A stretch of 45,975 nucleotides of DNA from Actinotalea ferrariae (GCF_019733465.1 NZ_JACVQL010000081.1:1-45975), one strand, 5' to 3'; shown: positions 25,270-34,015, counted from the stretch's first letter. A program made the numbers and translations. The notes: generated from the letters alone by a model not told the origin.

Positions 25270-26309
25270 CCGGGATCCTCAGGCACCGGCTCTTCTGGCC
25301 GAGCGCGGCGCTCGTGCTGCTGATCGTCGTCAACTCGGTGGCGCGACCGAAGTTCCTCACGACGACGATGCGCGACGGCCAGCTCTACGGCGCCCTCGTC
25401 GACGTGCTGCGCGGCAGCGCGCCGCTCATGCTCGTCGCGCTCGGCATGACGATCGTCATCGCCACGCGCGGCATCGACCTCTCGGTCGGCGCGATCATGG
25501 CGGTCTCCGGCGCGGTCGCCCTGACGATCATCGACGGGTCGGGCGACCCCGAGAACGTCGGGACCGTGCTCGTCGCCGTGCTCGTCGCGGTGCTCGTCGC
25601 GCTCGTCCTGGGCGTGTGGAACGGGTTCCTCGTCTCGGTCCTCGGCATCCAGCCGATCATCGCGACGCTCGTCCTCATGCTCGCCGGCCGCGGCGTCGCG
25701 CTGCTCATCACGGGCGGCTTCATCACGACCGTGAACTCGGCGCCGTTCGCCTACATCGCGAGCGGCTACCTCACCCTCCTCCCGTTCGCGTTCTTCGTCT
25801 CCGTCGCCGCGATCGTCGCCATCGCCCTGGTCGAACGCCGAACGGCGCTCGGCGTGCTCACGGAGGCGGTCGGCGTGAACCCCGAGGCCAGCCGGCTCGC
25901 CGGCGTGCGGCGCCGGGGCATCGTGTGGGGCGCCTACGTCGTCAGCGGGGTCCTCGCGGGCCTCGCCGGCGTCATCTACGCGTCGAACATCAAGGCGGCC
26001 GACGCCAACGCGGCCGGGCTCTTCATCGAGCTCTACGCGATCCTCGCCGTCGTCCTGGGCGGCACGTCGCTCAACGGCGGCAAGTTCTCGATCGCCGGCA
26101 CGGTGATCGGCGTCCTCATCATCCAGACCCTCGAGTCGACGATCCTCTTCCTCGGCGTGCCCTCCGCGGAGAGCCCGGTGTTCTTCGCCTTCGTGGTGGT
26201 GGCCGTCGTGGTCATCCAGTCGCCACGGGTGAGGGGTGCGCTGAGGTCGCTGACGGCGTCCCGACGCCGCGACGTCGCCGAGCCGACCACGGCGGAGGTG
26301 GCCCCGTGA
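25266..26309 (+). CDS. Sugar ABC importer permease, YtfT-like
   Basis: 347 residues, about nine to ten membrane segments. The RbsC-type motif ALGMTIVIATRGIDLSVGAIMAVSGAVALTI is at about 58-88 and the loop RRTALGVLTEAVGVNPEASRLAGVRRRGI is at about 195-222. Starts like YtfT (HRLFWPSAALVLLIVVNSVARPKFL). It is joined by 4-bp overlaps to the ATPase before it (ATGA) and to the second permease after it (GTGA). It would pair with that permease as a heterodimer, as YtfT does with YjfF in E. coli. Confidence 0.93.
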   Translation: MTGILRHRLFWPSAALVLLIVVNSVARPKFLTTTMRDGQLYGALVDVLRGSAPLMLVALGMTIVIATRGIDLSVGAIMAVSGAVALTIIDGSGDPENVGTVLVAVLVAVLVALVLGVWNGFLVSVLGIQPIIATLVLMLAGRGVALLITGGFITTVNSAPFAYIASGYLTLLPFAFFVSVAAIVAIALVERRTALGVLTEAVGVNPEASRLAGVRRRGIVWGAYVVSGVLAGLAGVIYASNIKAADANAAGLFIELYAILAVVLGGTSLNGGKFSIAGTVIGVLIIQTLESTILFLGVPSAESPVFFAFVVVAVVVIQSPRVRGALRSLTASRRRDVAEPTTAEVAP

Positions 26310-27328
26310 GCACGACGACGACGCCCGAGGTGCGGACCCGGCGGTCCGCGCCCTCCTACCAGGGGTTCATCGCCCGGCACGCCGCCACGACGCCGACCTA
26401 CGCGGCCGTGCTCATCCTCCTGGTGCTGCTCGCCGGCGCGGAGACCTTCCTGCCGGGGAACTTCCTCTCGCCCGGGAACCTGTCGGCGCTCCTGCTCGAC
26501 AACGCGTACCTGCTGGTCCTGGCGGTGGGGATGACGTTCGTCATCCTCACCGCGGGGATCGACCTCTCGGTCGGCTCGGTCATGGCGTTCACCGGGGTGC
26601 TCGGTGCCCAGCTGCTCGCGCAGGGCACGCCGGCGGTGGTCGCGGTGCCCGCGATGCTCCTCGCGGGCGGTGCGATCGGCCTGCTCATCGGGGTGCTCGT
26701 GCAGTACTTCCACGTGCAGCCGTTCATCGCGTCGCTCGGCGGGCTGTTCCTCGCGCGCGGTCTGGCGTTCGTGGTGAGCCTGCAGTCGATCAAGGTCGAG
26801 GAGCCCACGGTGCTGTGGCTCCAGCAGACCCGCATCCGGCTGGACGGCTGGTACATCACGCCGACGGGGATCATCGCGCTGCTCGCGGTCGCATTCGCCG
26901 CGCTCGTCCTCCACCTCACGCGCTTCGGCCGCACCGTCTACGCCATCGGCGGCAACGAGGGCTCGGCGCGGCTCATGGGTCTCGCGGTCGCGCGCACCAA
27001 GGTGACGGCCTACGTCATCAGCGGCCTGTGCGGCGGCCTCGCGGGGCTGCTCCTCACGGCGTACTCCGGCGCCGGATACCCGCGCAACGGCATCGGCACC
27101 GAGCTCGACGCGATCGCCGCCGTCGTCATCGGCGGCACGCTGCTCACGGGCGGCCGGGGCTACGTGCTCGGGTCGCTGGTCGGCGTCCTCGTCTTCGGCA
27201 CCATCAAGACGATCATCTCCTTCATGGGCGCCGAGCAGTCGTGGATGCAGATCATCATCGGAGGCCTGCTGCTGCTGTTCATCGTCGTGCAGCGGGCGAT
27301 CGTCGCGCGCTCCGAACGACAACGCTAG
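26306..27328 (+). CDS. Sugar ABC importer permease, YjfF-like
   Basis: 340 residues from the GTG at 26306, overlapping the first permease's stop. Membrane segments begin at about 29 (TYAAVLILLVLLAGAETFL). The family motif [27 protein letters not shown] is present, as is LHLTRFGRTVYAIGGNEGSARLMGLAVARTKV. Its N-terminus and the segment IKVEEPTVLWLQQTRIRLDGWYITPTGIIAL fit the YjfF branch. Stop TAG at 27326-27328 abuts a GTG. Confidence 0.92.
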   Translation: MSTTTTPEVRTRRSAPSYQGFIARHAATTPTYAAVLILLVLLAGAETFLPGNFLSPGNLSALLLDNAYLLVLAVGMTFVILTAGIDLSVGSVMAFTGVLGAQLLAQGTPAVVAVPAMLLAGGAIGLLIGVLVQYFHVQPFIASLGGLFLARGLAFVVSLQSIKVEEPTVLWLQQTRIRLDGWYITPTGIIALLAVAFAALVLHLTRFGRTVYAIGGNEGSARLMGLAVARTKVTAYVISGLCGGLAGLLLTAYSGAGYPRNGIGTELDAIAAVVIGGTLLTGGRGYVLGSLVGVLVFGTIKTIISFMGAEQSWMQIIIGGLLLLFIVVQRAIVARSERQR

Positions 27329-27370
27329 GTGAGCTCGCCGACCCTGGCGGCCGCGCCCCACCCGCCCCGC

Positions 27371-27376
27371 GATAAT
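27371..27376 (+). promoter_or_regulatory. Possible internal -10 element before the second ATPase
   Basis: GATAAT, 6 bp before an in-frame GTG at 27383: the spacing of a leaderless start. It is strikingly AT-rich in this context. No good -35 is seen. Confidence 0.45.
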
Positions 27377-27382
27377 GACGGG

Positions 27383-28900
27383 GTGGACGGGGCGCGGCCG
27401 CTGCTCGAGCTGACCGGCGCGACGGTGCGGTTCGGCGCCGACGCGGCGCTCGACGACGTCTCCTTCCGGATGTTCCCGGGCGAGGTGCACTCGCTCATGG
27501 GCGAGAACGGCGCCGGGAAGTCGACCCTGATCAAGGCGATCACGGGCGCGCTCCCGCTCGACGCCGGGACGCTGGTGCTCGAGGGCCGGCCCGTCCGCTT
27601 CGCGACGCCCTACGACGCCCAGCGCGCGGGCGTGAGCACGGTCTACCAGGAGATCGACCTGCTGCCGAACCTCTCGGTGGCCGAGAACGTGCTGCTCGGC
27701 CGCGAGCCGCGCGCCTTCGGGCTGGTCGACCACCGCCTCATGCGTCGCCGCGCCGCGGCCGTGCTGGCCGACCTCGGGCTCGACGTGGACCCCGCGTCGA
27801 CGCTCGGCACGCACCCGGTGGCCGTCCAGCAGCTGGTCGCCATCGCGCGCGCCATCGCGACCGACGTCAAGGTGCTCGTGCTCGACGAGCCCACCTCGAG
27901 CCTGGACCTCGACGAGGTGGCCGAGCTGTTCGACGTCGTCCGGCGGTTGACCGCGCGCGGGGTCGCCGTGCTGTTCGTCTCGCACTTCCTCGACCAGGTC
28001 TACGAGCTGTGCGACCGGGTCACCGTGCTGCGCGACGGCCGGTTCGTCGGCGAGTACCTCACGCGCGAGCTGCTCCGGATCGACCTCGTGGCCAAGATGC
28101 TCGGGCGTGAGGTGTCGGAGCTCGCCGAGCGCCAGCGCGGCGCCGTCGCGGAGCCCGAGGCGGTACCGCTGTTGAGCGCCCGGGGCGTCACGACCGCGCG
28201 CGGGGTCCAGGGGGTCGACGTCGACGTCGCGGAGGGCGAGGTGGTCGGCGTCGCCGGCCTGCTCGGCTCGGGCCGCACGGCGCTGGCCCGCGCGGTCACG
28301 GGCGTCGCGCGGCTCGAGGCGGGAAGCGTCCGCGTCGACGGCGCGGGCGCGCGGCTGGACTCCCCGCGACGGGCGATCGGGCTGGGCCTCGTCTACTCGT
28401 CGGAGAACCGCCGCACCGAGGGGATCGTCGCCGAGCTCTCGGTGCTCGACAACATCACGCTCGCGCTCCAGGCGCAGCGCGGCGCCCTGCGGCCGATCCC
28501 CCTCGCTCGACGCCGCGAGCTCGCCCAGAGCTGGGTCGACGCGCTGGGCATCCGACCGCCCGACCTGGACCGGCCCGCCGGGACGTTGTCCGGCGGCAAC
28601 CAGCAGAAGGTGCTGCTCGCACGGCTGCTCGCGCTCGCGCCGCGCGTGCTCGTGCTCGACGAGCCGACGCGCGGCATCGACGTCGGCGCCAAGGTCGAGA
28701 TCCAGAACCTCGTGGGCGAGCTCGCGGACAACGGCCTGTCGGTCGTCTTCATCTCCGCCGAGCTCGAGGAGGTGCTGCGCGTCTCCGACCGCGTCGTCGT
28801 CCTGCGCGACGGGCGCGTGGTCGGCACCGTGGAGTCCGACGACGTCACGACCGGCTCGCTGCTCGCGCTGGTCGCCCGCCCCGACGAGGACGGGGGGTGA
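27383..28900 (+). CDS. Sugar ABC importer ATP-binding protein, YtfR-like (second copy)
   Basis: 505 residues from the GTG at 27383; an in-frame GTG at 27329, directly after the permease stop, would add 18 residues but has no ribosome site and the extra part is not family-like. NBD1: Walker [18 protein letters not shown]-loop TVYQEIDLLPNLSVAENV, Walker B VLVLDEPTSSLDLDE. NBD2: GLLGSGRTALARAV, signature [16 protein letters not shown], Walker [22 protein letters not shown]. It is a close paralogue of the ATPase at 23734, in the same operon. Either this one drives a different transporter lacking its own ATPase or the two alternate. It overlaps the following LacI gene (GTGA). Confidence 0.9.
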   Translation: MDGARPLLELTGATVRFGADAALDDVSFRMFPGEVHSLMGENGAGKSTLIKAITGALPLDAGTLVLEGRPVRFATPYDAQRAGVSTVYQEIDLLPNLSVAENVLLGREPRAFGLVDHRLMRRRAAAVLADLGLDVDPASTLGTHPVAVQQLVAIARAIATDVKVLVLDEPTSSLDLDEVAELFDVVRRLTARGVAVLFVSHFLDQVYELCDRVTVLRDGRFVGEYLTRELLRIDLVAKMLGREVSELAERQRGAVAEPEAVPLLSARGVTTARGVQGVDVDVAEGEVVGVAGLLGSGRTALARAVTGVARLEAGSVRVDGAGARLDSPRRAIGLGLVYSSENRRTEGIVAELSVLDNITLALQAQRGALRPIPLARRRELAQSWVDALGIRPPDLDRPAGTLSGGNQQKVLLARLLALAPRVLVLDEPTRGIDVGAKVEIQNLVGELADNGLSVVFISAELEEVLRVSDRVVVLRDGRVVGTVESDDVTTGSLLALVARPDEDGG

Positions 28901-29991
28901 GCGTGGAGGACGGCAAGCCGGCCCGCGCCGCGACGATCTTCGACGTCGCGCGCCTCGCCGGCGTCTCCCACCAGACGGTCTCGCGCGTCGTCAACGGCGT
29001 GCCCAACGTCCGGCCCGCGACGCGCGAGCGGGTGCAGCACGCCATCGCGCAGCTGCGCTACAGCCCGTCGCCCGCCGCGCGCTCGCTCGTGACCCGGCGC
29101 TCGCGCACGCTCGGGCTCATCGCGCCGAACGTCTCCGACCACGGCCCGACGCGCATCGGCATGCACTTCTCGATGGCGGCCCGCGCGGCCAGGTACAGCG
29201 TGGACACCGTCACGACCGTCGACGACGACCCGGGTGCCGTGCAGTCGGCGATCGAGGGGCTGCTGCGCCAGCGCGTCGACGCGATCGTGCTCATCGTCAT
29301 GGACATCGGCGTGGTGGAGATGGTCCGCACGCTCGACCTGTCCGTCCCCGTCGTCGCGGCGGCGTCGTCCGCGCGGCGCAGCCCCCTGCTCGTGCAGATC
29401 GACCAGTACCGCGGGGCGCGCGCGGCCGTCCGGCACCTCGCGGACCTCGGGCACACGCGCATCGCGCACCTCGCGGGTCCCGCCCGCGCGGCCGACGCCG
29501 TCGAGCGCGTGCGCGGCTGGCGCGACGAGCTCGCCGAGCGGGGCCTGCCCGTGGTCGACCTCGTGTACGGCGACTGGTCGGCGGCGTCCGGCTACCGGAT
29601 CGGGCGCGAGATGGACGTCGAGCCGGGCATGGCGATCTTCGCCTCGAACGACCTCACGGCCCTGGGCCTGCTGTCCGCGCTGAGGGAGCGGTCGATCAGC
29701 GTGCCCGACGACGTCAGCGTCGTCGGGTTCGACGACATCCCCGAGGCGGCGTACCTCTACCCGCCGCTGACGACGGTGCGTCAGGACTTCGCCGCACTGG
29801 GCGGCCTCATGCTGCAGAAGGTGCTCGTCGCGCTCGAGGAGGGCGAGGACGAGACGACGGACACGCCGCTGCCGACCCAGCTCGTCGTGCGCGACTCGAC
29901 CCGCGGCCTGGGCATCGGCGCGGTCGAGCCGCCCGCGTCGCAGCGCGCGGGCGGCGTCGCGCACGGCGCGCACGCACGCCCCGCCGACTGA
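28897..29991 (+). CDS. LacI-family repressor at the end of the Ytf-like operon
   Basis: 364 residues; GTG at 28897 overlaps the ATPase stop. HTH TIFDVARLAGVSHQTVSRVVNGVPNVRPATRERVQHAIAQLRYSPSPAARSLVTRRS, then the sugar-sensing domain with YGDWSAASGYRIGREM, FASNDLTALGLLSALRE, SVVGFDDIPEAAYLYPPLTTVRQDFAALGGLML. These segments are shared with the LacI protein at 9560 (for example DWSAGRGYGVGRDL, AHFYPPLTTVRQEF), so the two are paralogues, and their recognition helices (SHQTVSRV) are the same. It probably reads the same operator class. A C-terminal tail of about 25 residues is unconserved-looking. It is convergent with trkA, 43 bp away. Confidence 0.9.
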   Translation: MSVEDGKPARAATIFDVARLAGVSHQTVSRVVNGVPNVRPATRERVQHAIAQLRYSPSPAARSLVTRRSRTLGLIAPNVSDHGPTRIGMHFSMAARAARYSVDTVTTVDDDPGAVQSAIEGLLRQRVDAIVLIVMDIGVVEMVRTLDLSVPVVAAASSARRSPLLVQIDQYRGARAAVRHLADLGHTRIAHLAGPARAADAVERVRGWRDELAERGLPVVDLVYGDWSAASGYRIGREMDVEPGMAIFASNDLTALGLLSALRERSISVPDDVSVVGFDDIPEAAYLYPPLTTVRQDFAALGGLMLQKVLVALEEGEDETTDTPLPTQLVVRDSTRGLGIGAVEPPASQRAGGVAHGAHARPAD

Positions 29992-30033
29992 CCGCCCCCG
30001 CGCACCCAGCGTGGGGCTCGGCGCCGCCGTCGG

Positions 30034-30798
30034 TCAGGGCCGGGCGGCGAAGCGCTCCAGCAGGTCGGCGTGCCCCGAGACGATGAGCAGGTCGTTGGCC
30101 GAGATCCGGGTGTCGTCCGTCGCGTACACGAACTCCTCGCCCGGGGGCTTCACGCCGATCACCGTGACGCCGTAGCGCTTGCGGATCTGCGACTGCGCGA
30201 TCGTGAAGCCCTGGGTCTCGCGCGGGGGCCGCATCTTGACGATCGTGAACCCGTCCTCGACCTCGATGTAGTCGAGCAGCTTGCCCGAGACGAGGTGCGC
30301 GACCCGGTTCCCCGCGTCCGCCTCGGGCAGCACCACGTGGTGGGCCCCGATGCGCTGCAGGATGCGCGAGTGCTCGACCGAGATCGCCTTCGCCCAGATC
30401 TGCGGCGTGCCCAGGTCGACGAGGTTGCCCGTGATGAGCACGCTCGCCTCGAGCGACGTGCCCACGCCGACGACGGCGACCGGGAAGTCCTTCGCGCCCA
30501 GCTGGACGAGCGCCTCGGGGTTCGTCGCGTCGGCCTCGACCAGCGGGAACCGGCCGGTGTAGTGCTGCACGAGCGAGGCCTCGCGCTCGACGGCGAGCAC
30601 GTCGTGCCCGAGCCGGTCCAGCGTGAGCGCGATGGAGGAGCCGAAGCGCCCCAGGCCGACCACGAGCACGCCGCCGTCGCGGGCCTCCTCCTTCGCGGCG
30701 CCGCGCCGGCCTGCGGCGCGCGCGCTGCGGCCCGTCTCGGTGGGCGGTACCTCGAGGCCCTGGGGCCGGGCGTCGGGGCGGCGGTCGTCGTCAGCCAA
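30034..30798 (-). CDS. TrkA/KtrA-family potassium channel regulatory subunit
   Basis: 254 residues; cytoplasmic RCK protein that gates a TrkH-type K+ channel on nucleotide binding. A disordered Arg/Pro/Ala-rich N-terminus (about 1-40) precedes the Rossmann domain GGVLVVGLGRFGSSIALTLDRLGHDVLAVERE (GxGxFG at about 48-53) and VEADATNPEALVQLGAKDFPVAVVGVG. The TrkA-C domain begins about residue 168 (GFTIVKMRPPRETQGFTIAQSQIRKRYGVTVIGVKPPGEEF) and ends DTRISANDLLIVSGHADLLERFA. It overlaps the 3' end of the trkH gene by 8 bp, so both are one operon. Confidence 0.93.
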   Translation of the reverse strand: MADDDRRPDARPQGLEVPPTETGRSARAAGRRGAAKEEARDGGVLVVGLGRFGSSIALTLDRLGHDVLAVEREASLVQHYTGRFPLVEADATNPEALVQLGAKDFPVAVVGVGTSLEASVLITGNLVDLGTPQIWAKAISVEHSRILQRIGAHHVVLPEADAGNRVAHLVSGKLLDYIEVEDGFTIVKMRPPRETQGFTIAQSQIRKRYGVTVIGVKPPGEEFVYATDDTRISANDLLIVSGHADLLERFAARP

Positions 30799-32161
30799 TG
30801 ATCGGCCTCTCCTCGGGGTACCGGATGACCCGGCGCCGGTCGCGCAGCGCGAGTGCCGCTGCGAACGTGATGGTGCCCGTGCGGCCCACGAACATGAGGG
30901 CCGAGAGCACGTACTTGCCCTCCGCGGGCAGGTCGGGCGTGATGCCCGTGCTCAGACCCACGGTGGCGAACGCCGAGATCACCTCGAAGAGCACGACGTC
31001 GAGGCTGAGCCCGGTGATCTCGAGCAGGGCGAGGGTCGCGAGCAGCACCGCCGTCGCGCCGACGAAGACGACGGCGACCGCGAGGCGCAGCGTCTCGCGC
31101 GGGATCCGCCGGCCGAAGGCCTCGACGTCGCGGTCACCGCGCGCCTCGGCGACGATCGCGAGCAGCATCACCGCGAGGGTCGTCACCTTGATGCCGCCCG
31201 CGGTCGAGGCGCTGCCGCCGCCGACGAACATCAGCGCGTCGTTGATGAGCCACGTCGACTCCTTCATCTCGGCGATCTCCACGGTCGAGAAGCCGCCCGA
31301 GCGGGGCATCACACCTGCGAAGAGCGCCGCGAGCACCTTGCCCGACGTGTCCAGGGTGCCGAAGGTCGCCCGGTTGCCCCACTCGGCCGCGGCGATGAGA
31401 ACGGTGCCGACGACGACGAGCGCGACCGACGTCGTCACGGTGAGCTTGGTGTGCAGGCTCCACCGGCCCACGTCCCGCCGGCGCTGCGCGATGTTGAGGA
31501 TCACGGGGAACCCGAGGGACCCGATGAACACGCCGACGACGATGGGCAGGCCGATCCACCAGTCCGAGACGAACGGGTCCAGGCCCTCGGGCGTGGGGAC
31601 GAAGCCCGCGTTGTTGAACGCCGAGACCGCGTAGAAGACGCCGTGCCACACCGCCTCGCCGAGGTCCTCGCCGACGATCGCGAACCGGGGGACGAGCGCG
31701 AGCGCGATGGCGACCTCGAGCGCGGTCGACGTGAGGATGACGACCCGGAGCAGCGAGCCGACCTCGCCCAGCCCGGCCGACCGCGTCTCGGTCGCCGTGA
31801 GCAGCTTCTGGGTGAGGCCGATGCGGCGCGAGACGGCGATGCCGAGGAGCGAGGCGAGCGTCATGACGCCCAGCCCGCCGACCTTGATGCCCACGAGGAT
31901 GACGACCTGGCCGAACAACGACCAGTACGTGCCCGTGTCCACCGTGGTGAGACCGGTGACGCACACCGCGGAGACGGCGGTGAAGAGCGCGTCCTCGAAC
32001 GGCGCCTGCGTGCCGTCGGCCGTCGCCTGGGGCAGCAGCAGCAGCCCGGTGAAGAGGGCGATCACGGCGGCGAACACGGTCAGCGCGAGACGGGCGGGGG
32101 ACTGGCGGGCCACCCGGTCGACGAACTCGCGGCCCAGGTAGAGCGGGCGGGGCAGCTCCAT
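30791..32161 (-). CDS. TrkH-family potassium uptake protein
   Basis: 456 residues from the ATG at 32161 (GGAGGTGCGGGG just upstream); the frame is open further to 32521, but that part is antisense to acuC and includes a minisatellite. Membrane channel/transporter for K+ with four pore repeats. The filter glycines are visible in AVCVTGLTTVD, AFNNAGFVPTP, MPRSGGFSTVE and ATVGLSTGITPD. Between them are typical segments (VGIKVGGLGVMTLASLLGI, FVGGGSASTAGGIKVTTLAVMLLA). It is translated with the following RCK gene. Belongs to the KtrB/TrkH group found in Gram-positives. Confidence 0.94.
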   Translation of the reverse strand: MELPRPLYLGREFVDRVARQSPARLALTVFAAVIALFTGLLLLPQATADGTQAPFEDALFTAVSAVCVTGLTTVDTGTYWSLFGQVVILVGIKVGGLGVMTLASLLGIAVSRRIGLTQKLLTATETRSAGLGEVGSLLRVVILTSTALEVAIALALVPRFAIVGEDLGEAVWHGVFYAVSAFNNAGFVPTPEGLDPFVSDWWIGLPIVVGVFIGSLGFPVILNIAQRRRDVGRWSLHTKLTVTTSVALVVVGTVLIAAAEWGNRATFGTLDTSGKVLAALFAGVMPRSGGFSTVEIAEMKESTWLINDALMFVGGGSASTAGGIKVTTLAVMLLAIVAEARGDRDVEAFGRRIPRETLRLAVAVVFVGATAVLLATLALLEITGLSLDVVLFEVISAFATVGLSTGITPDLPAEGKYVLSALMFVGRTGTITFAAALALRDRRRVIRYPEERPIIG

Positions 32162-32294
32162 CCCCGCACCTCCCCGTCCCGTGAGCGGTCCCGCCGCTCC
32201 TCGCGTGCCCGTGCCCGTGCCCGAACCGGCCAACTCTGGCACGCCCGGGCGCCGTCGGCCGTGTGGTCCGACGGCGTGGTGCGCAGCGGCGTTC

Positions 32295-32395
32295 GGCGCC
32301 CGGCCCGCCCCTGCTGAACCTGGCGCCCGGCCCGCCCCCGCTGAACCTGGCGCCCGGCCCACCCCCGCTGAACCTGGCGCCCGGCCCGCCCCCGC
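32295..32395. repeat. Tandem repeat, 27-bp unit, three copies plus a partial
   Basis: Units at 32295, 32322, 32349 and a partial at 32376, each reading GGCGCCCGGCCCGCCCCCGC then TGAACCT with one or two changes. It fills the spacer between the divergent trkH and acuC genes. Confidence 0.85.
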
Positions 32396-32400
32396 CGGGC

Positions 32401-32406
32401 TACGGT
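32401..32406 (+). promoter_or_regulatory. Probable acuC -10 element
   Basis: TACGGT, 5 bp before the acuC ATG (32412), directly after the 27-bp repeat array. Leaderless or very short leader. Confidence 0.45.
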
Positions 32407-32411
32407 GAGGC

Positions 32412-33608
32412 ATGGCATCGACCGCACCGGCCGTGCAGGCGCTCGTCGTGTGGTCCGACGCCATGCTCGGGTACGACTTCGGGCCCACGCACCCGATGAA
32501 CCCCCTGCGGCTCGACCTCACGTTCCGCCTGGCGCGCGAGCTCGGGATCCTCGACGCCGAGGGGGTCCGCGTGGTCGGTGCCGAGCCCGCGGACGACGAG
32601 GTGCTCGCGACCGCCCACGACCGGAGCTACGTCGACGCCGTGCGCCGCGCGTCGACGACGGGTGAGCCCGACCTGGACCACGGCCTCGGCACCGACGACG
32701 ACCCGGTCTTCCTGCACATGCACGAGGCGTCGGCGCGCATCGTCGCCGGCAGCGTCCGGTGCGCCGACGCCCTGTGGTCCGGCGAGGCGGAGCACGCGGT
32801 CAACGTCGCGGGCGGGATGCACCACGCCATGGCGGACCACGCGTCGGGCTTCTGCGTCTACAACGACGCGGTCGCCGCGATCCGCCGGCTCCTCGAGCGG
32901 GGTGCGACGAGGGTCGCCTACGTCGACCTCGATGCCCACCACGGGGACGGCGTCGAGAAGGCGTTCTGGGACGACCCCCGCGTCCTGACCATCTCGGTGC
33001 ACGAGAGCGGTCGCACCCTCTTCCCGGGGACCGGCCACACGGCCGACCTCGGCGGGCCGGGCGCGCGCGGGACCGCCGTGAACGTCGAGCTGCCGCCGCA
33101 CACGTCCGACACCCGGTGGCTGCGCGCCGTGACGGCCGTGGTGGACCCGCTCGTCCGCGCGTTCCGGCCCGACGTCGTCGTGAGCCAGCACGGGTGCGAC
33201 GCGCACGGCTCGGACCCCCTGACCAACCTGGACGTCTCGGTCGACGCGCAGCGGGCCGCGGCCGAGCTCGTCCACGGCCTCGCGCACGACGTGGCCGGCG
33301 GCCGGTGGCTCGCCCTCGGTGGCGGCGGTTACGCCGTCGCGCAGGTCGTCCCTCGGGCCTGGAGCCACGTCCTGGGCATCGCCGCGCACGTGCCGGTACC
33401 GCTCGACGCACCCGTCCCGGAGCCGTGGCGCGAGCACGCCGCGGCGGTGTTCGGCTTCCCGCTGCCGACCCACATGGGCGACGACGGCGACGTCCGCGTC
33501 CGGCCCTGGAGCGAGGGCTACGACCCCGCGGACGACGTCGACCGGGTGGTCCTGGCCACGCGTCAGGCGGTCTTCGTGTGGCACGACCTCGACCCGCTGT
33601 ACGACTGA
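32412..33608 (+). CDS. acuC: AcuC-like deacetylase (histone deacetylase superfamily)
   Basis: 398 residues. Zinc-dependent deacetylase, in bacilli removing acetyl groups from acetyl-CoA synthetase. Motifs of the arginase/deacetylase fold: PTHPMNPLRLDLTFRLARELG near the N-terminus, GGMHHAMADHASGFCVYNDAVAAI (catalytic His pair about 137-138), VAYVDLDAHHGDGVEKAFW (metal Asp and His), SVHESGRTLFPGTG, VVVSQHGCDAHGSDPLTNL (second metal Asp), and LGGGGYAVAQVVPRAW. The C-terminus is HDLDPLYD. Its neighbours (Trk and a small HTH gene) give no further clue to the target protein. Confidence 0.92.
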   Translation: MASTAPAVQALVVWSDAMLGYDFGPTHPMNPLRLDLTFRLARELGILDAEGVRVVGAEPADDEVLATAHDRSYVDAVRRASTTGEPDLDHGLGTDDDPVFLHMHEASARIVAGSVRCADALWSGEAEHAVNVAGGMHHAMADHASGFCVYNDAVAAIRRLLERGATRVAYVDLDAHHGDGVEKAFWDDPRVLTISVHESGRTLFPGTGHTADLGGPGARGTAVNVELPPHTSDTRWLRAVTAVVDPLVRAFRPDVVVSQHGCDAHGSDPLTNLDVSVDAQRAAAELVHGLAHDVAGGRWLALGGGGYAVAQVVPRAWSHVLGIAAHVPVPLDAPVPEPWREHAAAVFGFPLPTHMGDDGDVRVRPWSEGYDPADDVDRVVLATRQAVFVWHDLDPLYD

Positions 33609-33759
33609 CGGCGCCGGACGGGTGAGTCCCACCCGTCACCCCTTTCACTCCAGTCACGCCGACCACTACGGTGGGCGCTGCGCGGCGACCGCCGCAGCAG
33701 TTCGGCAGCCGTCCCGACCAGCGCCCGAGGCGCCGCGGGGCGGGAGGGGCAGGGCCAGC

Positions 33760-33972
33760 ATGAGCGGTGGGCCGGAGAGGCCGCGGCTGCGGTACTACAC
33801 GGTCGCCGAGGTGGCCGAGACGATGCGGCTGTCGAAGATGACGGTGTACCGCCTCGTGCACTCGGGCGAGCTGCCGGCCGTCCGCGTCGGTCGCTCGTAC
33901 CGCGTCCCGGAGGACGCCCTCGAGGCGTACCTGGCGGCGTCGTCGGTCGAGGGTGACCGCCTGAGCTCCTGA
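33760..33972 (+). CDS. Small helix-turn-helix protein (excisionase/MerR-like fold)
   Basis: 70 residues. One winged HTH of the excisionase class: LRYYTVAEVAETMRLSKMTVYRLVHSGELPAVRVGRSYRVPEDALEAYLAAS. It has a GGGAGGGG ribosome site. No integrase is nearby: this is the housekeeping DNA-binding protein found next to the bS22 gene in many Actinobacteria (in M. tuberculosis, Rv0500A beside Rv0500B). It is followed by a small hairpin and then bS22. Role unknown; probably a transcription factor or nucleoid protein. Confidence 0.88.
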   Translation: MSGGPERPRLRYYTVAEVAETMRLSKMTVYRLVHSGELPAVRVGRSYRVPEDALEAYLAASSVEGDRLSS

Positions 33973-33995
33973 GCCGAGCGCTCCCCACCCGGGAC

Positions 33996-34015
33996 CCGAG
34001 GTCTCCCGACCTCGG
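33996..34015 (+). terminator. Hairpin after the small HTH gene
   Basis: CCGAGGT (33996-34002) pairs with ACCTCGG (34009-34015). A -10-like TAGAGT follows at 34026-34031, likely starting the bS22 transcript. Confidence 0.5.

Noticed and set aside
33760-33972. Excisionase of a mobile element
   Set aside because: No integrase or attachment site nearby; the gene sits beside bS22 as in other Actinobacteria and is housekeeping.
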